The notes beneath the pieces are model-generated. The model did no database searches. It was not told where the DNA came from and saw only the letters and a list, made by a program, of their open reading frames with translations. The translations under genes were made by a program, and so were the position numbers. Below are positions 32,777 through 43,356 of a stretch of 64,000 bases of DNA, one piece after another. How positions within the stretch are numbered: the first letter of the stretch is position 1; each line of letters begins with the position of its first letter. The stretch spans positions 1,003,762-1,067,761 of the forward strand of contig NW_027192195.1 in the NCBI RefSeq assembly GCF_041956535.1, given 5' to 3'. Origin of the DNA: Calcarisporiella thermophila CBS 279.70. Its lineage: Eukaryota > Calcarisporiellomycota.

Positions 32777-34216
32777 TAAAGAAATGGAGGTAGAGGGTAC
32801 ATTTTTTCTTGAAAGTCACACTGACTGTAATCAATCTGACTTTGAAATGATTTATCTAGCTTAAGCTCTCTCAAGTATGCCAGGTACATATGAACGTTAT
32901 AGGATTAGTGCAAGAAAAAAAAGTTGGTCAATTCTATGTAAAGAACTGGGCATTTTTACGCGTGTAACAGATGCGAGTTAGGGAAAACTTATGTTTGGTT
33001 AACCCGTGTGAATACATATATATATATAAAGTAGCATCAATGGCGATTGTTGGGAAATTTATAAATCCGCGTTACTCTTCTCATTTTAATTGCTGAATGT
33101 GCACATTGTGCAGGGATTTTACTGGTAGGATTGTGGTTTGACGAAGACGTGCAGGTATCGACACATATTCAGTATCAATAGACAGTAGCAAATGTTAAAT
33201 TTATGGGCATTGATCTAGTCATCCTAAGATAGTTGTGATGATACATAGGCAACAATGGTATCAGCACATCGTACAGTCCTTCCCTGGTGAAGGGGATTCC
33301 GGGCTGGACTTTGGGTTGAGTTTCGATGATCAAAAATCGCCCCAACCTTTTTTTCCTGTTATTTGTATCCTCGATTCTCAATTTTCTTTTGTTGTCGTGT
33401 TGTTGTCGTGTTTCGTGACTGCCCCCCATTTTGAAACACGAAAGCAAAACTTTGCAGGGGGCCGATCCATGGCTGAAGCAAACCCATTTATTTCTCATTT
33501 TGGATGAAATTTCCCTTGCAGCCCCATAGCTTTCACTCTAGCTTCCTAGATGTCCCCTCATGCTCTACATTGTAATCCTCAAATCTTCATAAACCTCCCA
33601 TGCCTGACTCATCGGCTTTTCTTAACTCCTTCTGGCTCATACAATCGCACAGCATCCCAAGTCTTTCTTTCTCTGCTTATCCTTTGTCGTCATTCGGACT
33701 AAAATCAGTAGAAAGCCGCTTTCAAAACTTATTTATTTATTGGACCCCTAACCAAGCCCGGGCCCAAATCAGATAATCATTCCCATCTCCGTCCTCAATT
33801 CCATGCCCGTGGCATTAGATGCTTAATTCTTTCATCAAAAATCAGGGAGCACTAGCCATAATATGTATGGGCTTTGGGCTAAATTGATAAAAGAATGGAA
33901 AAGAACCAAACGTGAAAATTGTAGCGGGAGATAAAGGATTTGGCAGCATCTGACTGGTCGAAGGAGTTTTTTTTTATTTGTACCACAGCGTGACTGCTCG
34001 ACTTCTGACAGTATAAATAGGGGAGGGGGAGAGTCGAATTTTTCAAATTTTTTTCACTTTTATTGAAGTCTTATTTTCATTGGTTTCATTTTCTGTGACG
34101 TCGTCATCGTAAATTATCCCCCCCTCCCGGAACCTTTTGCCCCTCCGCCTGATAAAACCTACCCCATCCCACCCTCAACACACATTTTTATATATAGAAT
34201 CATATACTTCATCATA
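32777..34216. other. Intergenic: NSUN promoter and TBP upstream region
   Basis: 1.44 kb. The left part is AT-rich with a (TA)n tract at about 33014-33028. ORFs at 33175-33507 on both strands are unsupported. The right part holds the TBP promoter elements listed below. Confidence 0.5.
34013..34020 (+). promoter_or_regulatory. TATA box of the TBP gene
   Basis: A canonical TATAAATA about 200 bp upstream of the TBP start, followed by a GGGGAGGGGG tract. A CRE-like TGACGTCG lies at 34096-34103 and CT-rich leader sequence follows up to the start codon. Confidence 0.6.
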
Positions 34217-35178
34217 ATGTATTCTTCCCCCCTTCAATCCCTTCAAACCCCCCAGCCGGTACAGAACGGAAACGGCCTGTTGCAATATCCAGTGTCGATG
34301 GGTACGCCTGCCCCCTCCTCAATGGAGGTGAAGGATGCACCAACACCTGGAGGTCAGCCGCAGAACCCGTACTCTGTCGCCGGCATCACCCCCACACTAC
34401 AGTAAGTTATCATCGATGATCGCGTTTGTATATATCTTGTATAATAAATGTATTCGTGCAGAAATATTGTTGCGACAGTCAATTTGGATTGCCGCCTGGA
34501 CTTAAAGACGATTGCGCTCCACGCGCGCAACGCTGAATACAATCCAAAGGTACAGACTCTTGTGTCCTGTATTCCTGCATGACCTTTTATTCAATACTTT
34601 GAATCTTTTCTTCAAACTCTTTCCCACTTTCCTCTTGGCCTCCCCTCCACCTCGTCTCCCTTGCACACTTTTAGCGTTTTGCTGCAGTGATTATGCGCAT
34701 TCGTGAACCGAAGACAACCGCACTTATCTTTGCGAGTGGCAAGATGGTGGTGACGGGAGCCAAGTCGGAGGAGGATTCACGGCTTGCCGCCCGCAAGTAT
34801 GCCCGCATCATTCAGAAACTTGGCTTCAACGCCAAATTCACTGATTTCAAGATCCAAAACATTGTGGGCTCTACAGGTTTGTTTCCTCTGTGTTTCCCAC
34901 CTCTGGCACCCCTCGCTAACCACGTGATCTCTGCCCCCCTCTTTCTAGACGTGAAGTTTCCCATCCGTCTCGAGGGTCTTGCCTACTCCCACGGCCACTT
35001 CTCTTCTTATGAGCCTGAACTGTTCCCCGGCCTCATCTACCGTATGGTGAAGCCGAAGATTGTGTTGCTCATCTTCGTCAGTGGCAAGATTGTGTTAACG
35101 GGTGCTAAAGTAAGAGAGGAGATCTATCAGGCATTCCAGGCCATCTATCCGGTGTTGACCGAATTCCGGAAGCCTTAA
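34217..35178 (+). CDS. SPT15: TATA-binding protein
   Basis: Exons 34217..34401, 34462..34549, 34675..34876 and 34949..35178 give 234 aa (yeast TBP is 240). The N-terminal ~55 residues are variable and Gln/Pro-rich. The saddle core has the two direct repeats. Repeat 1 is [31 protein letters not shown], then [25 protein letters not shown]. Repeat 2 is [17 protein letters not shown], then [33 protein letters not shown]. The four DNA-intercalating Phe residues and the basic groove are conserved. It is required by RNA polymerases I, II and III. The start is the only ATG after the pyrimidine-rich leader. Confidence 0.98.
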
Positions 35179-35752
35179 GGAGAAGGAGGCCTTGAGGTGG
35201 CCGATGGCTGTTACTTGCGGGTTCTTTGTTGCACCGTCGGTGTTCTTCCCCCACCGCCCCCCCCCCCCCTGCCTTGTTAAGCTTGACTCGCAAAGGCATG
35301 CGTTATGAGCGGACATTCTTATCTCTTCTATGCTTATGCTGGTGGAAATGGTTCGGGATTATTCTCTTATCTCCTATTCCTTCTGGGTTTTTTATGAACA
35401 TTTGCGATGACTTCTCACAGTGACTTTTTCTTATTCGAGCTCTTAATAGTTTATAATCTTTTCTCTCTCCTCTCTCGTGTACTATAGTTTATCGTTATTG
35501 CATTGCTTTCCTCCTTTTTACCATTTGCGCTACCCATACTGCTTGTGATGCATGGGGTTTTTTTATTATATTCTGTGTATAGTCCTTTTTCCTTTATTGC
35601 TCTCGTATCACATAGCCCCATCTTGACATGCTTGTGTTGGTAGCCACAAAAAAAATACATTTCTTACACAGCGTTTATTCTCTTCATCCATCTTGTGCAA
35701 ATTCGGCGAATGACCCCTACTATTACAGAAGGGGAGGGGAAAATCGATGGGT
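35179..35752. other. Convergent spacer TBP / mini-cupin
   Basis: 574 bp of 3' flank. A C-rich tract of about ten C's lies near 35260. T-rich polyadenylation-like sequence follows. No coding signal. Confidence 0.5.
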
Positions 35753-36168
35753 CTACTTTTCGCCCACCAAGTAGCGGCAGCCGTTCGGGCCCATCCAAGC
35801 CTCATGGAGCTCTTGGGCCCCGACGTCGGCACGGTCACCCGCCACAAAAGTGCGAGTTTGGCCGTTCATAGCCAGCGTGAGCTCGCCCTCCAGGATGAGG
35901 TGGGTGGTCTCGGTGGAGTGGACATGAGGGGGGTAGTGGGCGTTGGGGGGATCGGACCATTCGAAGATATGAGTGTAACCCTTGGATGCATGGAAGGAGG
36001 GGAGAGAATGAGTAAAAGACCGATGGAATGCGGGAGGGAAAGATCATGCCAGGGGGGATACGAGGGAAACAAGCGTGATGCTGAAAATCTCTATCTGAAA
36101 AAGGGGTGATTCATTACCTCGGTTCGAAGTTGTGCTTCCTGCTCGGATTGGTTCGGCTTCGACGCCAT
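35753..36168 (-). CDS. Small single-domain cupin protein
   Basis: Exons 36168..36118 and 35980..35753 give 92 aa. The second exon reads GYTHIFEWSDPPNAHYPPHVH, THLILEGELTLAMNG and FVAGDRADVGAQELHEAWMGPNGCRY. This is the two-motif cupin barrel: motif 1 is PHVHX6HLILEGE with two His and a Glu as metal ligands, and motif 2 has the final His in ELHEAW. The protein is one complete minimal cupin without partner domain. Function unknown (dioxygenase, isomerase or storage-like). The 3' splice AAG at 35981 is weak but keeps phase and a family-typical start (EGYT-EWSDPP). Confidence 0.85.
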
Positions 36169-36380
36169 GCCGGTGTTGCGATCTTCACATGTAAGTAAAG
36201 GAGAGCGAGGGAGGGGATACTTGTGCCTTGTAGGGCCAAAGAACAAACGAGACTCTTGTGGCAAACTTCAAATTGAAAAAAAGGCGTCATTTGCGTGGCT
36301 GGGGATTTGGCCACAAAGGAATACTAGAGCGCGGCCCAGCTTTTCCTCTACCCTGTTGCCAAGATCCGAGCCATCGCAAG

Positions 36381-37174
36381 ATGAATTTTGCGCCGTACAC
36401 CCCCTCACCTGATGAATCCAAGCGTGGTCGCAGCGGCTACCAGCCCATTCCTTCCTCCTCGTCCTCCTCAGGGCCAAGCGGCATCGCGGGCTCTTACCAG
36501 AATCCATCGACCCACGCCGGGCTTCTTGAGGAGGGAGAAGCCGCCAACACGGTTCGGGTGAATAAATACGAGACGTCCTTGCCGATCCGGGTGGACATTG
36601 AGGCGGCACTTACCTATTCGCTGGGATGTGTCACTGGTAAGATTGCGTCTGCTGAATGATGAGGTGGCCCCTGTTTTTTGCCCCCCCCCACCCCCCCCCC
36701 AACCCCGCTTCGATGGACTAATTGTTTTCTGGGACGGGCGATGGCGGACATAGGTGTACTGTTCCTAATATTAGAGCAAAAGAATGATTACGTGCGCTTC
36801 CATGCATGGCAGTCGTCCCTGTTATTTTTGGGGATGCTTGTAAGCCTGAAGATGTCACCCTTTGCCCAGTGTTGGCAATACTGACGGTCCATTTGCCCTC
36901 TTTCTCTCTTTCTCTCTCTGCGTTTAGGTTATTCAGTTCATCTTCATGTTCATCTCGACATTCCTCAGCTGGCTACTCTTCTTTACGGAGATTTTCCTCA
37001 TCGGATATTTGAGGTATGTGTGCAAACTCGCGCTCACTTATGATAGACTAGGAAACCCTAACGCGTGTCCCCCTCTTTCTCAGCTACCGCGCCTACCAGG
37101 ATGGGGCCACCCTGGAAAGATATGAAATACCCTACATTGGTCAATATGCGGCACAGTGGACAGACGAGGAATGA
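36381..37174 (+). CDS. DUF4870 / UPF0132 membrane protein
   Basis: Exons 36381..36636, 36754..36839, 36928..37013 and 37084..37174 give 172 aa. After a Ser-rich disordered N-terminus (~60 aa) come three helices: IEAALTYSLGCVTGVLFLILE, the conserved loop NDYVRFHAWQSSLLFLGML, then FIFMFISTFLSWLLFFTEIFLIGYL. The end is SYRAYQDGATLERYEIPYIGQYA. The VRFHAWQS motif is the family signature. A YEIP-type C-terminus is usual for fungal members, which are small Golgi/ER membrane proteins of unknown function. Only 212 bp separate it from the divergent cupin gene. Confidence 0.88.
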
Positions 37175-38268
37175 TCGGATTCACCACCCCTCTAATGCTC
37201 TTCGCCTTCAACTCGCTCCCTCCCTTCCCTCTTGTTCCATATTCTCTATATAAATATATATAATTTCTTTTTTTTCACCCTTCTATTACTGTTGGTTTTT
37301 CTCTTTCTTTTTTTTCTCCTTCCTGTTGCTTATATCTACTCCTGTTTCAACAACCGCTTTTTTAAGAATATAGTTGATGCTGAAGCCGAGGCCAAAGTCT
37401 CCGAATCCAATGCGCTCGGTTCGTGTATGCACACTATTGCAAACTCGATGGTATCTCTCTCTCCTCTCCTCATTTTCCCCCGTTCTTTTTGGCCCCAAAG
37501 GAAAAAAAAACTACAACAAAAGGAGAGTGGGTGTTGACCATGCAATTTGACTAAATAGACAGGATGGGAGAGAGATAGCCTATCCATCTGCTCATCATCG
37601 GAGGATATCTGCCCTCTCGAAACAGGGAGTCGGTGCGAGCGAGAAGAGAGGGATGGGGGGAGGGGGGGCGGAGCTTGGATTATACCTGCACACTGCATCG
37701 GACCTTCTTAGCGTGCAGGCAAGGCGTTTCGGATGCACATCCACCAATGTGGTAAGCAGTGAAATCTCGAGCTGACTTGTTCGCCAAGGCATTGCTTATG
37801 CTAGCACCATGTACATGAGATGCAAGTAAGGGGAGAAGAAAATGCATACAATTATTTTTGTTGCAGGGTGGATAAACAAAAATTTAGAGGAAAAAAAAAC
37901 GGAATCAAACATGTATTTTAGAACAATACAACAATACAAAAAAAAATTAAAAAGGGGGGGAGAAGTGTTTTGAAATGACAAGGATAAGATGAAGGGAGAA
38001 AAATAAAATAGAATAAAAAAAATGGAATGAATAATATGTACGATGAGGGGAGAGGAAGCATTGAAAAGAAACCACAAGATCAACAAGACCAGAAGCAAAT
38101 TAGGACCTTTAAGCATTCAAAAAACATAGGGGGAAAATAGAGGAGGAAACCGCTGTAGTGCATGGTAAAAACAATTTAGTATACCATAATGGTATGAAAG
38201 ACAAGGTTGTGTGTCGGTGCAAAATAAAATAATAGAAGGTGAGGGGGGGGGGGGAGAGAGGGAAGAGT
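37175..38268. other. Convergent spacer DUF4870 / lipase
   Basis: 1.1 kb. It is T-rich up to 37330, A-rich around 37860-38040, and carries a G run at 38244-38252. Several short ORFs have no support. Confidence 0.5.
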
Positions 38269-39927
38269 TCAGTTGTTTGACGTGTTATCCCGCTCAAGCC
38301 CGTCCACGCGAGCCAAGTAGGCAAACAAGCATGTCCAGAACTCCATCTGTTCGGACCGGCCCTCCCACAGCGGTAGCAGGGAGATGTGCGACATCGCCGG
38401 GACTTCGTGCACCTGCCACCGCCCGGGCTTGGGCACGATGTGGTGGGGGTTGAATGCATCCATCACGCGGGATTTGAGGCCACCCCGTTTCCCCTCCTCC
38501 CTGAGCAGGTGGGGTTTGACGGAGGGGCAGATGCCGGTGAAGTGCTCACAAAACTCGTAGCGGCAATCGCCCGGATGGTACTGCGAGATCTTGGGGCACA
38601 CGCCGTCGTTCTCCCACCAGTCTTCCTCCGAGAACCACTTCATGGAGGGGGGCTTCGGATGCATCTGGTAGCGGCCGATGAGGTAGGAGAGGACGGTGAG
38701 CGGGATGGTTTTGGCCTGCGAGAGAAGAGGGATATGGAACTGGTAACCGCGGGAGGGCTGGGTCTAATTCGAAAGGAGGAGGAGAAGGGGTGAGAGGGTT
38801 AGCCGCCAAGTATTCTCTCGAGCCACCACACGGTCGAACCTACCATCGAAGTGGCGATGCTCTTGTAGTATGTGCAGGGGAAAGTCTTGCTTTCCGCGTT
38901 TGCCCTCGATGCCTCGTCCAGCGTCAGGTCATAGGGGGGGTTGTCGGTGCCCTCGGCCCACGGGCTCTTCTTCAGGCACCGCTTCAGGGAATAGCGGCTC
39001 CCGATCTCCCAGTGGTCGATGTTGAAGTCGTAGAAGTACGACTTGAGCCAGGCAGGGGCCCATGCGTCGTAGAGATGCATTCCGCGATATATGATTCCTC
39101 CCCATGAGAAAGGGCGCACGTCTCCGGGAGAATGGTGCTTCTCGCCAAGGAGATAGACCGCGGTTGTTCCGCGGAAGGGCGAGCTCACCGCGGTGAGAGA
39201 GCGAATCCAATTCTCGCTTGTGTCAGGGTGAGTGGAGAAGAAGCGGTCGGCGAGGAGCTGCTGAAGGCGATAGATGGTGTTGCCTCCCTGTGAGGAAAGA
39301 GAGATGAAAGGAGAAAGATTTAGAGATCAGAGAAGGGACGGGGGAGGGGGGTGGGGGGTGATAAAGAGCTATTTTTCAGGAACCTACCAGAGAGTGGCCC
39401 AGGAAGTGAAGGGGATGCTTTGCACTCCACTGTGGGTAAAGGCCTATCCAAGGAATCCAGGATTTAGTCATGGAAAATCGGGTCGACGATTTATTTTCAA
39501 TGGGGAGACGAGTGCCGATGCAATACCTTCATACACGCGCCCGTACCTCGAATGTCCTTTCTCAGCAGAGTGTTCTTCTCCATAGTCCACTACGGCGAAA
39601 ACAGAACCAATACGACCATCAGCTTCTGCCAGACACATCCAATTCCAATTTTCTTTTGCGCTTACCTCTGCCGCCTTTCAGTTGGTAGAATATCTCGCAG
39701 GCGCGGTCGTGTAGGCTTGAGCAGGGCCCGGGGCGAACGTGAATGATACGACGCCTGCGGCCCTGCGGCTGTAATTTGTCTAGGGGGCCCCAAAGCCAGG
39801 GCTGGTTGACACCGAAAAGGCCTTCCACCAAGACGAGCGGAACCTCTGCGTCCTGGTCGGGCAGAGGGGATGGCGGCAGCGGGGAAGCCGGGGCGGTGGG
39901 AGCAAAGAGTTCTGGAGAGCACTGCAT
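38269..39927 (-). CDS. Triacylglycerol lipase resembling bacterial family I.5
   Basis: Exons 39927..39666, 39589..39527, 39443..39388, 39287..38844 and 38763..38269 give 439 aa. The oxyanion segment is VPLVLVEGLFG and SLHDRACEIFYQL follows. The zinc-site block is VDYGEEHSAEKGHSRYGRVY. The lipase box GHSLGGNTIY is split by an intron after HSL. Next come FYDFNIDHWEIGSRYS with its zinc-ligand Asp, ENDGVCP with a likely catalytic acid, and a His in MSHISL. Order and residues match Geobacillus/Staphylococcus family I.5 lipases including their zinc ligands. No signal peptide is seen at the chosen ATG, so a cytosolic or lipid-body site is possible. An upstream Leu run is only the (GGA)n repeat read on the other strand. 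Confidence 0.85.
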
Positions 39928-41738
39928 GATTGGATGAGATGACAATGGTGCGCGGGGGCTGGAAGCAGAACAAAGAAAGCTCGGTTGCAGAGAGAAGAGC
40001 GCAAGGTGGGGAGGGGGTTGTGGGTGTGAGGGCAGAGAGGCAAGAAGAGGTCGAGAGGCAAAGAGGAGGAGGAGGAGGAGGAGGAGGAGAGAGAAGAGCT
40101 CCAGGAACCAAAACGGCCTTTGGAGAAAAAAGTCGGAAGCTGACACGTAATATATAGCGCTGCCAAAACGGAGGAGGGGAATGAGCTGGGATTCAGTCTG
40201 GGCCAGTCCTCGTCTTGACCATGCAAGGGAACCTTGATTTGTGCTCACGATGAAGGCCCGCCTGCACATTTAGAGTGGTTCCACTAATCTGTCGAAACAG
40301 TTAGTGACAAGACAAGGTTTTATGCATTTAATACATGCCTTATATGGGCGAGTTTCACGAGACCTTCTGCGCGCGCTAAGTCAGGAAGGATGGCGCTGGG
40401 TGTTTTGTTCTGTCCTCTTCCCTTTTCTACACCCTCCGAACAAACCAGTGGCTTTATTGCACGGGAAACCAGTCTCCTCTCTGCCGCGCCTGTTCAATAT
40501 GGCAAACCGCGCTCGCGATGCCCGTCTCCCCATACATTGCATCCCCTCGCTGCACGGCGGGCGTGCTCGCCCTTCCCCCCCCTCTCCCCGTGCGTGGCCT
40601 TGCAAGCGGCGGCGGCCCAGCGTGCTCGCTAAATGACGCCAATCCTGCTCGCACAAGGTTCGTCGCGGTTGGCCCCTGCGGCGGCCGATTGTACTAGGGA
40701 AAAAAGGGGGGGGAAAAAAACAAGCCGGGCCAATTGCCCGGCCATTTTGGGGGCGAGTGGGAAGGGGGGCCGTGGGGAGAGGCCGCCGAACCTTGATGGG
40801 CAGGCCAGGTGACAAGAGGGGGCGAGGGGTGTGCGCAAAAGCCCCTACTATTCAAGCTGAATAGGGCGATTTCACCACGGGCCCCGCGGGCTTGTCGCAC
40901 TCCCACAACCATAATTTCCAATCGCGGCAGAATCTCATTTATCCCATGTTATGTCTTGCCTCGCTTAGAAGCAGCATATTTCCGAACATAGCGAAAAAGT
41001 GGAAATCTGACACATCGGTTCCTGATATTTTTAGAAGGCCGCGAGGGCCCGGCGGCCTCTGGCTCGCGGCAATTTTTCTTTTTTCATGAGTGCTGCGGGG
41101 GACGGGCGTGTCGAGGAGAAAGCAGCTCTGACAACGGGGCAATTCATGCGACACCGCCGGCTTGTTTCTGATGCGCTCGCCCCTTTCCTTATCCTCCCTC
41201 CCGCCGCCTTATCGCCCCCGCGCACACGAGCATCGCCTCCCCTTGCCGCCTGAATCAGCCAGGGCTGAGATTAGGCTAAATCACGTCAGTGTTTCTTTTT
41301 TGTGCCCTTGCGTTTCTTTATGGGTGGGTGCGGGCCTGATCTGCTCGCCAGCAGAGGCGGGCCCGCAGCTTGTCACCTTCTTTTGGGCGGGTGCGAGGGT
41401 GGTTCCAGGCCCGCCTGCATTAGAGTTTTTCCTTTAGAGTTTCCCGGCATCTATGCGGGCGCGGAGCGCATTTTTCCATTTTTTTCTCAAGGGGCACGGC
41501 AGAGTTTCTGGCCGCGAAAAGCTCCGGGGGAGGCGCGGGCACCGTAGCTGCTTCTGTCAATAGCTAGTCTGCTTTATTATTTAGTCATGGACCACAACAA
41601 AATAAAGCAGCAATGGAAGAGCATATGTGCTAAGAAGAGGGGGGAGGGGGGAGGGGGCTTCAAGCGGGGCTTATCCCAAAAACAAGGTCTGAAATGGGGG
41701 AGGGGGGCTCACAAGACAGCGAGTCTGGGGATGGAGCA
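39928..41738. other. GC-rich intergenic island, lipase promoter
   Basis: 1.8 kb. A TATA-like TATATATTA (minus strand, 40150-40156 core) lies about 225 bp upstream of the lipase start, and a (GGA)n run at 40062-40089 lies between. From 40500 to 41530 the sequence is very GC-rich with C and G runs. ORFs appear in all frames but carry no motifs. CACGTCAG at 41283 resembles half a CRE. I find no gene. Confidence 0.45.
40062..40089. repeat. (GGA)n microsatellite in lipase 5' leader
   Basis: Eight to nine GGA units. On the lipase strand these are TCC/CTC units and probably form part of the 5' untranslated leader, downstream of the TATA-like element. Confidence 0.85.
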
Positions 41739-41933
41739 TCACTCCGCGAGATAGCAGTGGAGCCGGCAGCTCATCCATCTTCGCCTACAGGACTCGTAAT
41801 CCGGGTCATCTTTGCACTCAGTTGAGCCGGGATCGCAGTTTTTAAGACATTCCGTTGGTTCGGCCATGACGATGGGAAGGATGAGGAGCAGCGCAACTAG
41901 CGCAAACATAACCAGATGGTGGCGGCGTTTCAT
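41739..41933 (-). CDS. Small secreted six-cysteine peptide
   Basis: A 64-aa ORF from the first ATG (41933). Residues 1-24 are a clear signal peptide: MKRRHH, a hydrophobic core FALVALLLILPIV, and cleavage after VMA. The mature ~40 residues, EPTECLKNC onward, contain six Cys at 29, 33, 40, 49, 56 and 60. Spacing is C-x3-C-x6-C-x8-C-x6-C-x3-C, symmetrical about the centre, with CX3C at both ends. Sequence between is charged (KDDPDYES, RRRWMS). This looks like a disulfide-stapled helical hairpin secreted to the medium. No family recognised. Possibilities include an antimicrobial or effector-like peptide. Confidence 0.75.
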   Translation of the reverse strand: MKRRHHLVMFALVALLLILPIVMAEPTECLKNCDPGSTECKDDPDYESCRRRWMSCRLHCYLAE

Positions 41934-43356
41934 GGTCACGGTTCTGCGATCGAGCAGAGGATTCAAAAATAAAGGAACAATAACAAAGCTAGGGTCCCTC
42001 AGAGGGGAGAGGGGGGAGGGGGGCTGTCGCCCCCATTAATAGAGTAAACCGGTCTCTGTGGGAGATATGCACTCTGTCTGCAATGAATTATTGACTGTTT
42101 TAATTGTTTGATTTTCTTTCATTCATTTCCCGTCCTAGCGAATCCAAATGAAAAAGCCTTCATAACGAGGTAATACCCCTCCCTGGCTCCAGAGGCTGCA
42201 AACAGCTTCCGGCCGCTCCAAACCTGCCATTGGAAGAGTAGAAGCCTGGGGAGAGCTCGGCAGCTACGCTGGAAATAAGGCTGTGAAAACTGCAGCCTCA
42301 AAGGCCCTCCTCCTCTTCAAGGCGTCCTGCTCTCCAATTCAATTGTGCCAAGCTCCCGTCCTAGGTAAACCCAAGGTGAGATCAGTTGGAAGCCGTCATT
42401 TCGAAGGAGGGATTGAGATATTGGCTCGCATCTAAAATAAATGCGATGCGTGGAGATTGCAACTCAATAAAATAGATTGAATAGATATATTCGCGTTGAT
42501 TTTCCATCCCAAATAACCTGTCCAGGGCAGCTTGGTTTGCAGCCTTCTTGCAAAGCTCGAATCCACACCCTCATTTTCACGCTTAAAGTTAATAAAAGTG
42601 CAGAGTTTGCGAGGCTCTGCATGTGGGTCAATATGCTCGCGCCATAGCAATTCTTGAGGGAAGGCCCACTCGGGAGGGCGCAAGAGCAATTACGGGAAAT
42701 AAATTGACTTAATTTCCCGACTTTTCTCCTCTTTCTTACATGCACCCCCTCTCCTTGACCGATCCGTCCGATTCTTACGCGACTTTTAGCGCATGGCAGT
42801 CGGCTTTCTATCTGCACAATCATGCCGAATCTATATGAGTTGCTATGTAGCAAGGGGAGAATATTAGCTACATTGGCATTGTGCAGCAAAAAGGAAATGA
42901 ATGGACACAGGGATGGATAAAGACTGCCATGGATTAAGCCGTGCTCCGTGCAGAGTAGATGAAAAAAAATGGATTGCCTGCAGATGACGGCCCATACGGT
43001 CAATCGGTATGGATCAACATAGACGAGGCGGGTGGAAGTACGGGGGGAGGGGCATGTTATAGCTTGAGAGTGGGTCTGATCGTCAGCCGCTTCTTCCTCT
43101 TCTCTCGTTTCTCTCCCGCCGTTGCCATAGCGTCTTGCTCTTTTTCAATGGATGCCGCCTCGAATCAGGGCCTTGGGTTGAAGAACTGAGCCACACAAGT
43201 GGCTTCACCTCGATTGCTGACGTAAATATGAAAAACGGTGACTAGATTTTTCGCAAGTCCAACTTCGTCAGTTGACGGTGCTGAAGTAGACCCCGCACTG
43301 GTTAATTCTAAATCACTCACCGATCAACCCGATCAAGAGATTAGTCGAGTTCGCAC
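41934..43356. other. Intergenic: secreted-peptide promoter and XPG upstream region
   Basis: 1.4 kb of mixed composition. The G-rich stretch 42003-42020 and TAATAGAG near 42036 lie upstream of the peptide gene. ORFs on the minus strand at 42432-43003 are unsupported. CTCACCGATCAACCC sequence directly precedes the XPG start. Confidence 0.45.

Noticed and set aside
39928-40269. N-terminal extension of the lipase with a Leu-run transmembrane segment
   Set aside because: The Leu run is the (GGA)n repeat read in reverse and lies downstream of a TATA-like element, so it is more likely leader sequence. The ATG at 39927 starts just before the conserved VLVEGLFG strand.
40304-41547. Many 60-145-codon ORFs in the GC-rich island
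   Set aside because: High GC depletes stop codons in all frames. Products are Pro/Arg/Ala-rich and motif-free.
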